A stretch of DNA of 13,466 nt, taken from the NCBI GenBank assembly GCA_947383275.1, contig CANDCW010000069.1, positions 1 through 13,466 on the forward strand, written 5' to 3'. Below the pieces are notes generated by a model that was given only the letters and a program-made list of their open reading frames with translations, was not told where the DNA came from and did not search any database. Positions 6,863 to 13,466 of the stretch are shown piece by piece. The DNA comes from an uncultured Bacillota bacterium. GTDB taxonomy: Bacteria; Bacillota; Clostridia; Oscillospirales; Oscillospiraceae. The stretch's first letter is position 1, and every line of letters starts with the position of its first letter. The translations under genes and the position numbers were made by a program.

Positions 6863-7084
6863 TTAAATGGTATCGCCGTAATACTCCATCAGATGGGTTT
6901 CTGCGAAGAGGGCGGCCGCCTGCTCCGGCGTATAGGCGAGGAACGCCTTAAAGCCAGCTCTCAACTCCGTCAGAAAACGATGCCACTCGGCAGGGTCAAT
7001 AAACGGATCCTGTTCCCCAGCCAGCTGGCGCTGATGCTTCTGGTACTCATCGCTGTGGAAGGGATGGTTTGCGAGTGTTAGCAA
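6863..7084 (-). pseudogene. 3' remnant of a gene, possibly an MBL-fold hydrolase C-terminus, cut at the element junction
   Basis: Some 73 codons remain, ending 29 nt before the transporter start. There is no ATG and no ribosome binding site at the 5' side, only a TTG, and the frame stays open back to a stop at 7145-7147 inside the element edge. The NHPF motif near residues 6-9 and the later DPFID...W..FL...F pattern recall the C-terminal tail of subclass-B3-like metallo-beta-lactamase-fold hydrolases; this is tentative. The simplest reading is a gene that was cotranscribed with the transporter and lost its 5' part when the recombinase element inserted or rearranged. A genuine short gene starting at TTG is less likely. 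Confidence 0.5.
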
Positions 7085-7100
7085 CGGACTAAAAATTTTT

Positions 7101-7140
7101 GGCTTTCCTGACTGACCGTTGGCACTGCCAGTCAGGAGCC
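7101..7140. repeat. imperfect inverted repeat at the element end, possible terminator or attachment region
   Basis: GGCTTTCCTGACTG (7101-7114) pairs with CAGTCAGGAGCC (7129-7140) apart from a 2-nt bulge, around a 14-nt centre that overlaps the small palindrome TGGCACTGCCA (7120-7130). On the minus strand the hairpin follows the recombinase operon and is trailed by AAAAATTTTT, so it could terminate that transcript. Its position at the boundary between recombinase and gene remnant also fits part of an attachment site. The stop codon of the last recombinase lies in the right arm. Confidence 0.5.
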
Positions 7141-8772
7141 AATATCAGGTTTTTCCTCTGCCGTTTCGCCGTCCAGGAGCGTTTGGAGCGACTGCATGAA
7201 CGGGTCACTGAACTTGTAGACGATCTCGACCCTCATGCCGGAGTATACGTTCACCCGCTCGATAAATTGGAGCAGCATCTGGTTTGTCACATTCCCCGCT
7301 CCAAGGAACAAGTCCGCCGCCACTGCGGTCTCATGGAGTTCGGGGGAGGATGCCGCCGTCAGGTCGGCAAGCCGTTTTTCCAGGCTGACCCGCTGTTCCT
7401 CCAGTGCCGCGTTTTCTGCCATGAGCCTGTCCTTCTCCCGGATAAAACTCTCACGGGTGATCTCGCCCTCAGAATACCGCTCATATGCCGCCATCTTATC
7501 CGCGGCATTTTTCTTCATCTGCTGTTCCATTTTACCGATGGAAAGCCGGATGTTTTCCGCAGTCCCTTTTGTGCTGGCCGCCACTTTCCGCAAACGCTTG
7601 TCCTCATCGAGGACTGTCTGCAAGATCTGAGAAAGCGATGCAGTTACCAGCCGCTCCAGTTCCGCCTCATAGAAGCGTTCCCCGATGGGGCAGGACGTAC
7701 CTTGAACACTTGCGGACTTGTCGCATTTGTAAAACCGTCCTCTTTTCTTATCCCCCCTTGCCCTCGACATGATCCGCCCACAGCAGCCGCAGCGGACAAG
7801 GGAGCGGAGCGGATAGTCCAGCGCCTCCCGTTTATATTTCCCTTTACCAAGTATCGCCGCCTGTGCCTGCTCATAAGTTTCTCTGGATACGATGGCCTCA
7901 TGGCAGCCAGGGACGATGATCCACTCGTCCGGGTCGTTCTGGACTGTGTGGCGGTTGTCGATCCGTTTCCAGTTCTTCCTATGGCTCACCGCCGCGCCGG
8001 TGTATTCCTCCCGCTTCAAAATCTTGATGACGCTGTTCCAGTCCCAGCCCTTTTGCTCGGATACCCGTTTCCTGAACTTTTCCGATTCCGGGAACAGCCG
8101 GTGGAAATGCTGGGCGGGGGTCTCCACATGGCCGGCGTTCAGAGCCTTTGCGATCTCACCCGTGGTATGACCGCTCACCGCCATGGAAAATATCCGCTGG
8201 ATGACCTTGGCGGCTACCGGGTCGGCAATCAGATGGTTCTTGTCCTCCGGGTCTTTCAGGAAGCCATAGGGAGCGTAGGCGCCAATGAACTTTCCTTTTC
8301 TCGCTTTAGCTTCAAGGACTGTCCGTACCTTTTGCGAAAGGTCGCGGCTGTAAAAGCTGTAGACGATGCACTTCATCACCACATCCAGCCCTGCCGTTGT
8401 GCCTTTGTAATCATCGGAGTCATAGCCATCATTCACGGCCAGAAGCCGCACACCCAACGTAGGGAACACCCGCTCCAGGTACTCGCCGATCTCCACATAA
8501 TCCCGGAAAAAACGGGACAGGTCCTTGCAGAGGATGAGTTTGGAGCCACGGTCACGGACGAAGCTGATCATCCGCTCAAAGGCGGGGCGGTCCCCGTTCG
8601 TTCCCGAAAATCCATCGTCTACGAACTCGACCGGCTCATAGCCGGAAAACTCCGGGCGGGAAGCCAGATACTGCGTCAGCAAGGCCCTCTGGTTGGAAAC
8701 GCTGTCGCTCTCGGCTTTGAGCCGGATGTCATCATCGGCGCTGGAAAGCCGGATATAAAAGCATACCGTCAT
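7132..8772 (-). CDS. large serine recombinase (third of three)
   Basis: This 546-residue site-specific recombinase has an N-terminal resolvase-type catalytic domain with YIRLS, giving Arg8 and nucleophile Ser10. FVDDGFSGTNGDRPAF (50-65) and CKDLSRFFRD (82-91) supply further active-site residues. The recombinase DNA-binding domain follows (about 165-320), then a zinc ribbon with Cys328, Cys331, Cys350 and Cys361. The C-terminal part includes a predicted coiled coil (about 395-480). The domain order is that of TnpX/TndX-like large serine recombinases. Its ATG shares one base with the stop of the preceding gene (TGATG), and AAGGAGG lies within that gene's last codons, so translation is coupled. 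Being closest to the element end, it could recognise the attachment site; that is inference. Confidence 0.95.
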   Translation of the reverse strand: MTVCFYIRLSSADDDIRLKAESDSVSNQRALLTQYLASRPEFSGYEPVEFVDDGFSGTNGDRPAFERMISFVRDRGSKLILCKDLSRFFRDYVEIGEYLERVFPTLGVRLLAVNDGYDSDDYKGTTAGLDVVMKCIVYSFYSRDLSQKVRTVLEAKARKGKFIGAYAPYGFLKDPEDKNHLIADPVAAKVIQRIFSMAVSGHTTGEIAKALNAGHVETPAQHFHRLFPESEKFRKRVSEQKGWDWNSVIKILKREEYTGAAVSHRKNWKRIDNRHTVQNDPDEWIIVPGCHEAIVSRETYEQAQAAILGKGKYKREALDYPLRSLVRCGCCGRIMSRARGDKKRGRFYKCDKSASVQGTSCPIGERFYEAELERLVTASLSQILQTVLDEDKRLRKVAASTKGTAENIRLSIGKMEQQMKKNAADKMAAYERYSEGEITRESFIREKDRLMAENAALEEQRVSLEKRLADLTAASSPELHETAVAADLFLGAGNVTNQMLLQFIERVNVYSGMRVEIVYKFSDPFMQSLQTLLDGETAEEKPDIGS

Positions 8773-10496
8773 CAGTCAGTCCCTCCTTCCAGTTCCTCGC
8801 GGGCGGACTCCAAGAGCGCCGCGTCTTCCCTGTACTTGTATTCGATCTCCAGACGAAGGCCACCGTCCCCATCCTGATAGATGGTGAGCCGGTCAATCAG
8901 CGCCGTCACAAGCTCCATAGTGACCTCTGTTTTCCCCTCCAGCATCCCCATGGACTTCAGCCACGGGTTGCCGCTGGAGAAGGACTTTTTCAGCCGGATC
9001 ATCCTTGCCTGCACCTCATTGGCCTTTGCGCTCAGCTCCTGGTATTCGTCATCGTATTTTTTCTTGACCGCCATATACTCCTCCGGGGAGAGGATGCCGT
9101 CCGTAAAGTCCTCATACAGCCGCTCCCGTTTTGCCCTGCGGCTGTTTATCTGTACGGACAGGCTTTGAAGCTCTTTCCGGCACTCCTCAAGCTGGCCGGA
9201 ACCGCCCTTATTTTGCAGGAGTTCCGGTATCTTCCGGTACTCGCAGTAGAGGAGCATCTGGTCCTGCATGGACTGCCACACGATCTTTTTCATCTTTTCC
9301 TGGGAGATGGTATGCCGTCCGGCGCACCGCCCGTAATCATACGCGCCGCAGTAATAGCTGCCGTGGATTTTTCCGTCATGGTAGCACCGGGAGTAGCGCA
9401 TCTGTGAGCCGCAGTCCCCGCAGAACAGGATGCCCCGGAACAGCGGTATGTCGGCGGCGCGGCGCTCCGCACCCTTCGCCAGCCGTTCCTCCCATGCTTT
9501 CCGCCCCCGCTCCGCCATGGCCCCGGCCTTGTCGAAAACCTCCCGCGTCACCAGCGGTTCGTGCATCCCCTTCAGGATGCGCCATTTGCTCTCGTCAAAC
9601 TCTGACTGGTACTTGGGTTTCCCCAGATATAGGGCGGTGGGCATCCGGCCAAACACCAGGTTTCCCAGATAGGTGGGGTTGCGGAGTATCTGCTTGACCA
9701 GCTGCGCCGACCATCTGCTGTCCGCATACCGCTTATCGGTGGTCGTGCCGCGCAAATACCGCAGTTTGCCGGGAGAGGGGATGCCTTCCGCCTGGAGGGT
9801 CCCCGCGATCCGATTCAGCGGCACACCATCTATCCGCATCTGGAATATCCTCGCTACCACATCCCGTGTCTCCGGGTCAGGCTCAAAGCGGTATTCCTGT
9901 GTCCTGGACTTGATATACCCGTAAGGGATCATGCTGGGGATGTAGGCCGCCGCCAACTGTCTCGCCTGGATCGCCGTGGCAACCTTCCGGGAGATGTCGA
10001 TAGAATAGTAGCTGTTGATCAGGTTCTTCAGCGGGATCAGCAGGCTCTCCGAGGAGCCGCCCGTCTCGAAGCTGTCATAGCGGTCTGCAACGGAGATGAA
10101 CCGCACACCCAGGCATGGGAACACATTTTCCAGCAGGTTGCCCGCCTCGATGTAATCGCGGGAGAATCTGGAAAAATCCTTGATGACCAGCGCCTTTACC
10201 TTTCCTTTCTCAATGTCTCCCAAAAGCCGCTGGAACGCGGGGCGGTCGGTATTGGTGCCGGTCCAGCCGTTGTCGATATATGTGTCATAAAGGTGCAGAT
10301 AGGGATGTTCCTCTATGTAGTCCCGGCAAAGTTCCGTCTGCCCCTCAATGGATTCCCCCTTATCATCCTTGCCGCTGTTCTCCACCGAGAGGCGGGCATA
10401 GATGGCGGCCGGCCATTCCTGCAGCTCTCCAGCACATACGGGCTGCTGTACACCCTGTTCCAGTTCCGTATAAGTCTTTCTGCGTCTGCGTCCCAT
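8772..10496 (-). CDS. large serine recombinase (second of three)
   Basis: This is a 574-residue recombinase with a basic extension of about 28 residues (MGRRRRKTYTELEQ) ahead of the catalytic domain, which the other two lack. IYARLS gives Arg35 and nucleophile Ser37. NGWTGTNTDRPAFQ (76-89) and KDFSRFSRDYIEAGN (106-120) follow. The recombinase domain spans about 185-340, and the zinc ribbon has Cys359, Cys362, Cys383 and Cys391. The C-terminal region is helical and includes a likely coiled coil near 420-490. The start lies 3 nt after the stop of the first recombinase (TGA-GCT-ATG), with GGAGG inside that gene's final codons, so the two are translationally coupled. All visible active-site residues are kept. 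Confidence 0.95.
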   Translation of the reverse strand: MGRRRRKTYTELEQGVQQPVCAGELQEWPAAIYARLSVENSGKDDKGESIEGQTELCRDYIEEHPYLHLYDTYIDNGWTGTNTDRPAFQRLLGDIEKGKVKALVIKDFSRFSRDYIEAGNLLENVFPCLGVRFISVADRYDSFETGGSSESLLIPLKNLINSYYSIDISRKVATAIQARQLAAAYIPSMIPYGYIKSRTQEYRFEPDPETRDVVARIFQMRIDGVPLNRIAGTLQAEGIPSPGKLRYLRGTTTDKRYADSRWSAQLVKQILRNPTYLGNLVFGRMPTALYLGKPKYQSEFDESKWRILKGMHEPLVTREVFDKAGAMAERGRKAWEERLAKGAERRAADIPLFRGILFCGDCGSQMRYSRCYHDGKIHGSYYCGAYDYGRCAGRHTISQEKMKKIVWQSMQDQMLLYCEYRKIPELLQNKGGSGQLEECRKELQSLSVQINSRRAKRERLYEDFTDGILSPEEYMAVKKKYDDEYQELSAKANEVQARMIRLKKSFSSGNPWLKSMGMLEGKTEVTMELVTALIDRLTIYQDGDGGLRLEIEYKYREDAALLESAREELEGGTD

Positions 10497-10499
10497 AGC

Positions 10500-12128
10500 T
10501 CACGCCTCCTCTTTCATGCCGTCCATGCGGCGGATATATTGCAGCGCCTTTTCAAATTTATCCTGGTAGCGGAAGAATACCTCAACGTGCTGTGCGTCAT
10601 AGATGACGATCTTCTCCACCAGGTTGACCAGCACATGGCGGTGCAGCTCGGTGATGTTCTCATACTGGCGGAACAGGCGTATCCAGGGGATGTCCTCCTC
10701 GTTGTCCCTGACCGCCTGCGTCCGCTCCTCCTCCAAAAGGCGGAGGCTCTGCTGGCGTTCCGCTATCTTGCGGTCATACCCAGCCCGGAACTCCGTATAT
10801 TCCTCTTTGCTGATGATGCCGTCCGCCATGTCGCCGTATAGGTTCAGTTTCAGATCCTGGTACTTCCTGATTTCCCCGTTCAGTCGCTCAATCTGTGCGT
10901 CATAGTTGAATATCTCCCTCCGGCTCTCTGGGAGGGACGCGATATACGCCAGCGTCCTGCCCACCTCACAGATCTGCCCGATATGGTCATGGAGCAGGGT
11001 GAACACGATCTTCTCCAGCTTCTTCTCGCTGAAGCTGTGGGCGGAGCAGCCCTGCCCTGCCTTGTGGGTGGAGCAGACAAGGTAGTGGTAGGTTCTGCCT
11101 TTGGACGGGACCGTCTTACGCACCATGCAGTGGCCGCACCCGCCGCAGTAGACAAAGCCGGAAAAGAGATACAGCTCCTCCCTTGACGGGGCAAGCCGCA
11201 CATCCCGTTTCAGCAGGGACTGCACAGTGTCGAAGTCAGTCTGCTCGATGATGGGCTGGTGGCTGTTGGGGATGATAATCCAGTCGGACTCATCATACTG
11301 GATCTCTTTCCTGACCTTGTAATTCGGCGTCCCGCGCTTATGCTGGATGAGAGTGCCGACATAGACCTCGTTTGTCAGCACCCTGCGTATGGCTACCGCC
11401 GTCCAACCGGCCTGCCCCGCAACGCGGAAGCCGGAACGGTAGTTCATCCCCTTGCCCGCTTTGTATGCGGACGGGCTGGGGATGCCCATGCTGTTGAGCC
11501 GTGCGGCGATGCTGGAGTTGGTCATGCCCTGGATACGCAGGCGGAAGATCATCTCCACCACCCTGGCGGCCTCCTCGTCCACCACAAGCCGGTTCTTGTT
11601 CTCCGGGGACTTCCGGTAGCCGTAGGTACAGAACGCGCCGATGAAGTCGCCGGTCTTGCGCTTGATGTCCAGCTGGCTGCGAATCTTCATGGAAATGTCC
11701 TTGCAGTATGCATCGTTCAGGATGCCCTTGAACGGCACGATCAGCGCATCCGACTGCGAACGTGCGCCGCTGGAATCATAGTTGTCGTTGATGGATACGA
11801 ACCGTACCCCCATGCTGGGGAATATCTTTTCCAGATACCTTCCGCTGTCGATGTAGTTCCTCGCAAACCTGGAAAAATCCTTGACCACGATGCAGTCGAT
11901 CCTTTTCGCTTCCAGGTCTTTCAGGAGCCGCCGGAAACCGGGGCGGTCGAAGCTCACCCCAGAAAAACCGTCGTCCACATACTCCCGTACCACCACCATA
12001 TCTTCCCGTTTCAGGATAAAGTCGCGGATCATGTCCCGCTGGCTGCCGATACTGTTGGATTCTTCTTTGTCCCCGTCCTCACGGGAAAGGCGCATATAGG
12101 CGGCCACATTCCAAATCCGTCCTGCCAT
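10500..12128 (-). CDS. large serine recombinase (first of three)
   Basis: This 542-residue recombinase opens the three-gene set. YMRLS gives Arg13 and nucleophile Ser15. YVDDGFSGVSFDRPGF (50-65) and KDFSRFARNYIDSG (83-96) complete the catalytic domain. The recombinase domain spans about 160-310. The zinc ribbon is CGGCGHC (328-334) with Cys352 and Cys361. A coiled-coil region lies near 400-475. AGGAGG stands about 7 nt before the ATG. The three recombinases are only distantly alike, so they are not a recent tandem duplication. Large serine recombinases move elements such as Tn4451 and Tn5397 through a circular intermediate; here the three probably form one transposition module. Confidence 0.95.
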   Translation of the reverse strand: MAGRIWNVAAYMRLSREDGDKEESNSIGSQRDMIRDFILKREDMVVVREYVDDGFSGVSFDRPGFRRLLKDLEAKRIDCIVVKDFSRFARNYIDSGRYLEKIFPSMGVRFVSINDNYDSSGARSQSDALIVPFKGILNDAYCKDISMKIRSQLDIKRKTGDFIGAFCTYGYRKSPENKNRLVVDEEAARVVEMIFRLRIQGMTNSSIAARLNSMGIPSPSAYKAGKGMNYRSGFRVAGQAGWTAVAIRRVLTNEVYVGTLIQHKRGTPNYKVRKEIQYDESDWIIIPNSHQPIIEQTDFDTVQSLLKRDVRLAPSREELYLFSGFVYCGGCGHCMVRKTVPSKGRTYHYLVCSTHKAGQGCSAHSFSEKKLEKIVFTLLHDHIGQICEVGRTLAYIASLPESRREIFNYDAQIERLNGEIRKYQDLKLNLYGDMADGIISKEEYTEFRAGYDRKIAERQQSLRLLEEERTQAVRDNEEDIPWIRLFRQYENITELHRHVLVNLVEKIVIYDAQHVEVFFRYQDKFEKALQYIRRMDGMKEEA

Positions 12129-12153
12129 TTTGTTCCCTCCTGTCTGAGTATTC

Positions 12154-12168
12154 GTGGGTGTGTCCCAC
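12154..12168 (-). promoter_or_regulatory. small hairpin in the leader of the recombinase operon
   Basis: GTGGG and CCCAC form a perfect 5-bp stem with a 5-nt loop in the 95-nt gap between the DUF6870-like gene and the first recombinase, about 14 nt ahead of the AGGAGG. It may affect translation of the first recombinase. No clear promoter is visible in this gap, so the recombinases may be cotranscribed with the upstream small gene. Confidence 0.3.
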
Positions 12169-12223
12169 CACCGCCAGAATAGCGCCGTTCCACTGGTAAA
12201 GTCGAGGATGTCGCCGCGCCGCC

Positions 12224-12478
12224 CTATCCGGCGTTCCTGACGGCGGCGCAGATGCAGTCCTCAATGGTGACATCCGACCGGGAGAAGCGGCTCAGAACCA
12301 CCACGCCGTCAATGACCATGCAGTCCGGGTGGTAGTTGGTCTGGCGGCAGAACTCGCGGATTCGTTCCTCCCGCTCCATGCCCTTGTCAATGTGAATCTG
12401 GCTGCGGTCAGCCAGCTGAGAGCGGTCAATACTGCGGATGTCTGCGTCCTGGAAACTGAAACCTGTCTGTTTTATCAT
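12224..12478 (-). CDS. small DUF6870-like protein of integrative elements
   Basis: This 84-residue soluble protein has no membrane segment. The pattern DIRSIDRSQLADRSQIHID (13-31), REERI.EF.RQ (37-46), and a C-terminal VSF/SRSDVTIED-type block (65-74) recalls the DUF6870 family found in Firmicute conjugative elements; function unknown. The start ATG at 12476-12478 has AAGGAGG about 9 nt upstream. It is followed 95 nt later by the first recombinase. Its ribosome binding site sits in an 11-nt segment with a perfect complement upstream, so its translation may be controlled by RNA structure. It could be a small regulator of excision or transfer, but nothing in the sequence shows this directly. 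Confidence 0.7.
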   Translation of the reverse strand: MIKQTGFSFQDADIRSIDRSQLADRSQIHIDKGMEREERIREFCRQTNYHPDCMVIDGVVVLSRFSRSDVTIEDCICAAVRNAG

Positions 12479-12481
12479 GCT

Positions 12482-12552
12482 GTCTGCCCTCCTTTTTGTG
12501 TCACTGGACGTTCCTATAAAAGAAAGAGGAGCGTCCGTCCCGGAGGGCAGAC
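12482..12552 (-). promoter_or_regulatory. possible ribosome-binding-site-sequestering leader of the DUF6870-like gene
   Basis: GTCTGCCCTCC (12482-12492 on the plus strand) and GGAGGGCAGAC (12542-12552) are perfect inverted complements of 11 bp, 49 nt apart. In the minus-strand RNA the downstream copy is the Shine-Dalgarno region of the gene starting at 12478. A further 5-bp pairing of GGACG (12506-12510) with CGTCC (12532-12536 or 12536-12540) can extend the stem. The upstream arm is also needed for the hairpin at 12530-12555, so the two folds exclude each other. Confidence 0.5.
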
Positions 12553-12555
12553 GCT
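12530..12555 (-). terminator. terminator-like hairpin after the radical SAM gene
   Basis: AGCGTC (12530-12535) pairs with GACGCT (12550-12555), and CCC/GGG (12539-12541, 12545-12547) can pair within it. On the minus strand the hairpin is followed by CCTCTTTCTTTT. It probably ends the radical SAM transcript. Its loop-side strand overlaps the sequence that can alternatively pair with the downstream ribosome binding site. Confidence 0.55.
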
Positions 12556-12591
12556 TCTCTCAGATTTTCAAAACTTCCTCAGCAAGGCATC

Positions 12592-13466
12592 TTATCCATC
12601 CCCGCCCAGCTTCTTCACCGGCTCATAGTCCGCAAAATGCTCCACGGTACGGAAAATCCTCTTGTTGTTCACCCACCGTTGGAGATACCGGGTGATGGGC
12701 GGCGCTGTGGGCCGCTCATAGACCATGACATAGGGGTCATACCCCATGCGGCGCAGGGTGTCCACCCGGTAGAGGTCCTGCTCATGGGTGCTGTTGTAGT
12801 TCGTCAGCACATAGACCCGTTTGCGCCGGAAGTCCCTTATTTTTGACAGCTCCGAGAACCGCTGGAAACAGCCGGTCAGGTCAACATTGGGGTTATCCCA
12901 CGCGAAATGGATGGTTTTCGTGCGGACCCTGTTCAGGAGCGCCGCATTGTCCGGCGTGATGAGGCGGATGTCCAGCCCCTGGGAGAAGTCCACCAGGGCG
13001 CGGCTGTCGGCAAGCTGCCCGATCAGCCGCTCATGGTCGGGGCAGGCCAGCAGGTTGGCGTCCATCAGTTTGATCTCCTTCTGCCCGTCCCAGAACTCGG
13101 AGAGGTCGGCCACATGGACGCTCTCTGCGCCCTCCTTCCCGGACACCACGCAGAAGCCGCAGCGGTTCGGGCAGCCCCTTGTCAAAAAGCCGTAAGCCGT
13201 GTCCGGGAACTGCGGATAGAGGCCGTAGTCAGGGCGGGTATGCTCCACGGCGTCCGGCAAATTTGGCCCCGGACCGTAGCCGGTGCCGCCGCAGACCAGC
13301 TTGTCGGCATTGGTGACGGTGATCCTGTCCTTGGAGTAGGTGTCCGTGAACACCCGGCTCTTATAAACGAGGTCATACCGTCCCTCCGGCGTCCACCACT
13401 CCACATCGTCTCCCTGGGCCTTGTGGCAGGCGGACAGCTTCATCAGGCACAGGTTCGGCCACCGAT
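12592..13466 (-). CDS. radical SAM protein, 5' end outside window
   Basis: The visible 290 residues include a CPNRCGFC motif (CxxxCxxC), which binds the 4Fe-4S cluster of radical SAM enzymes. It lies about 98 residues from the right edge of the window. The N-terminal part (RWPNLCLMKLSACHKAQGDDVEWW and following) resembles the cobalamin-binding-like domain that precedes some radical SAM domains; the true start lies a few codons beyond the window. The internal ATG at 13443 is not the start, because the conserved PNL...MK segment continues upstream of it. Proteins of this kind occur as accessory genes in gut Firmicute conjugative elements; substrate and reaction are unknown. The gene is followed by a hairpin terminator at 12530-12555 and the recombinase region. 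Confidence 0.85.
   Translation of the reverse strand, partial: RWPNLCLMKLSACHKAQGDDVEWWTPEGRYDLVYKSRVFTDTYSKDRITVTNADKLVCGGTGYGPGPNLPDAVEHTRPDYGLYPQFPDTAYGFLTRGCPNRCGFCVVSGKEGAESVHVADLSEFWDGQKEIKLMDANLLACPDHERLIGQLADSRALVDFSQGLDIRLITPDNAALLNRVRTKTIHFAWDNPNVDLTGCFQRFSELSKIRDFRRKRVYVLTNYNSTHEQDLYRVDTLRRMGYDPYVMVYERPTAPPITRYLQRWVNNKRIFRTVEHFADYEPVKKLGGDG

Noticed and set aside
7099..8877. 592-codon open frame on the plus strand opposite the third recombinase
   Set aside because: It lies wholly antisense to a recombinase with intact motifs, has no ribosome binding site and no recognisable domain; long antisense frames are expected from the codon usage.
7132..12128. Recent tandem duplication as origin of the three recombinases
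   Set aside because: The proteins share only the family motifs; N-termini, zinc-ribbon spacing and C-terminal regions differ, which points to old divergence.
12079..12273. 64-codon minus-strand frame between the DUF6870-like gene and the first recombinase
   Set aside because: It overlaps both neighbours in another frame, has no ribosome binding site and resembles nothing known to me.
1..13466. CRISPR array or toxin-antitoxin pair
   Set aside because: No regularly spaced direct repeats and no pair of small overlapping genes with toxin or antitoxin features were seen.

Overview
The window looks like a piece of a GC-rich Clostridia (Firmicutes) chromosome, most likely a gut Oscillospiraceae/Ruminococcaceae-type bacterium. 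The grounds are strong AGGAGG ribosome binding sites almost everywhere, a glmS ribozyme ahead of glmS, a DUF421-DUF4363 gene pair, and an integrative element of the type common in gut Firmicutes. This placement is inferred from gene content; no database search was possible.

Bases 1-5482 are ordinary chromosomal backbone. From left to right they hold the 5' part of carA (minus), a divergent DUF421/YetF membrane gene followed by a DUF4363 gene (plus), a shared terminator, and glmS (minus) with a long leader carrying a glmS self-cleaving ribozyme and a clear promoter. A divergent galM (plus) and a tRNA-Gln(CTG) gene follow; the tRNA's near-consensus promoter begins inside the last codons of galM.

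Bases 5487-7084 hold a minus-strand CitMHS-like carboxylate transporter and, just upstream of it, the 3' remnant of another gene, tentatively the tail of a metallo-beta-lactamase-fold hydrolase. The transporter's last codons lie inside the terminator hairpin it shares with the tRNA gene. The remnant loses its 5' part at about 7085-7145, where the next region begins.

Bases from about 7100 to the right edge appear to be one end of an integrative (probably conjugative) element, read leftward. It has a radical SAM gene running off the edge, a small DUF6870-like gene, and three consecutive large serine recombinase genes. The recombinases are translationally coupled (a 3-nt gap, then a 1-nt stop/start overlap) and each keeps its catalytic serine and zinc-ribbon cysteines. 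They probably act together in excision and integration; triplets of serine recombinases are known from Firmicute integrative elements. An imperfect inverted repeat overlaps the last recombinase's stop codon at the presumed element end.

The least expected signal is in the leader of the small DUF6870-like gene. An 11-bp perfect complement of its Shine-Dalgarno region can pair in two mutually exclusive ways: in a terminator-like hairpin or in a stem that hides the ribosome binding site.
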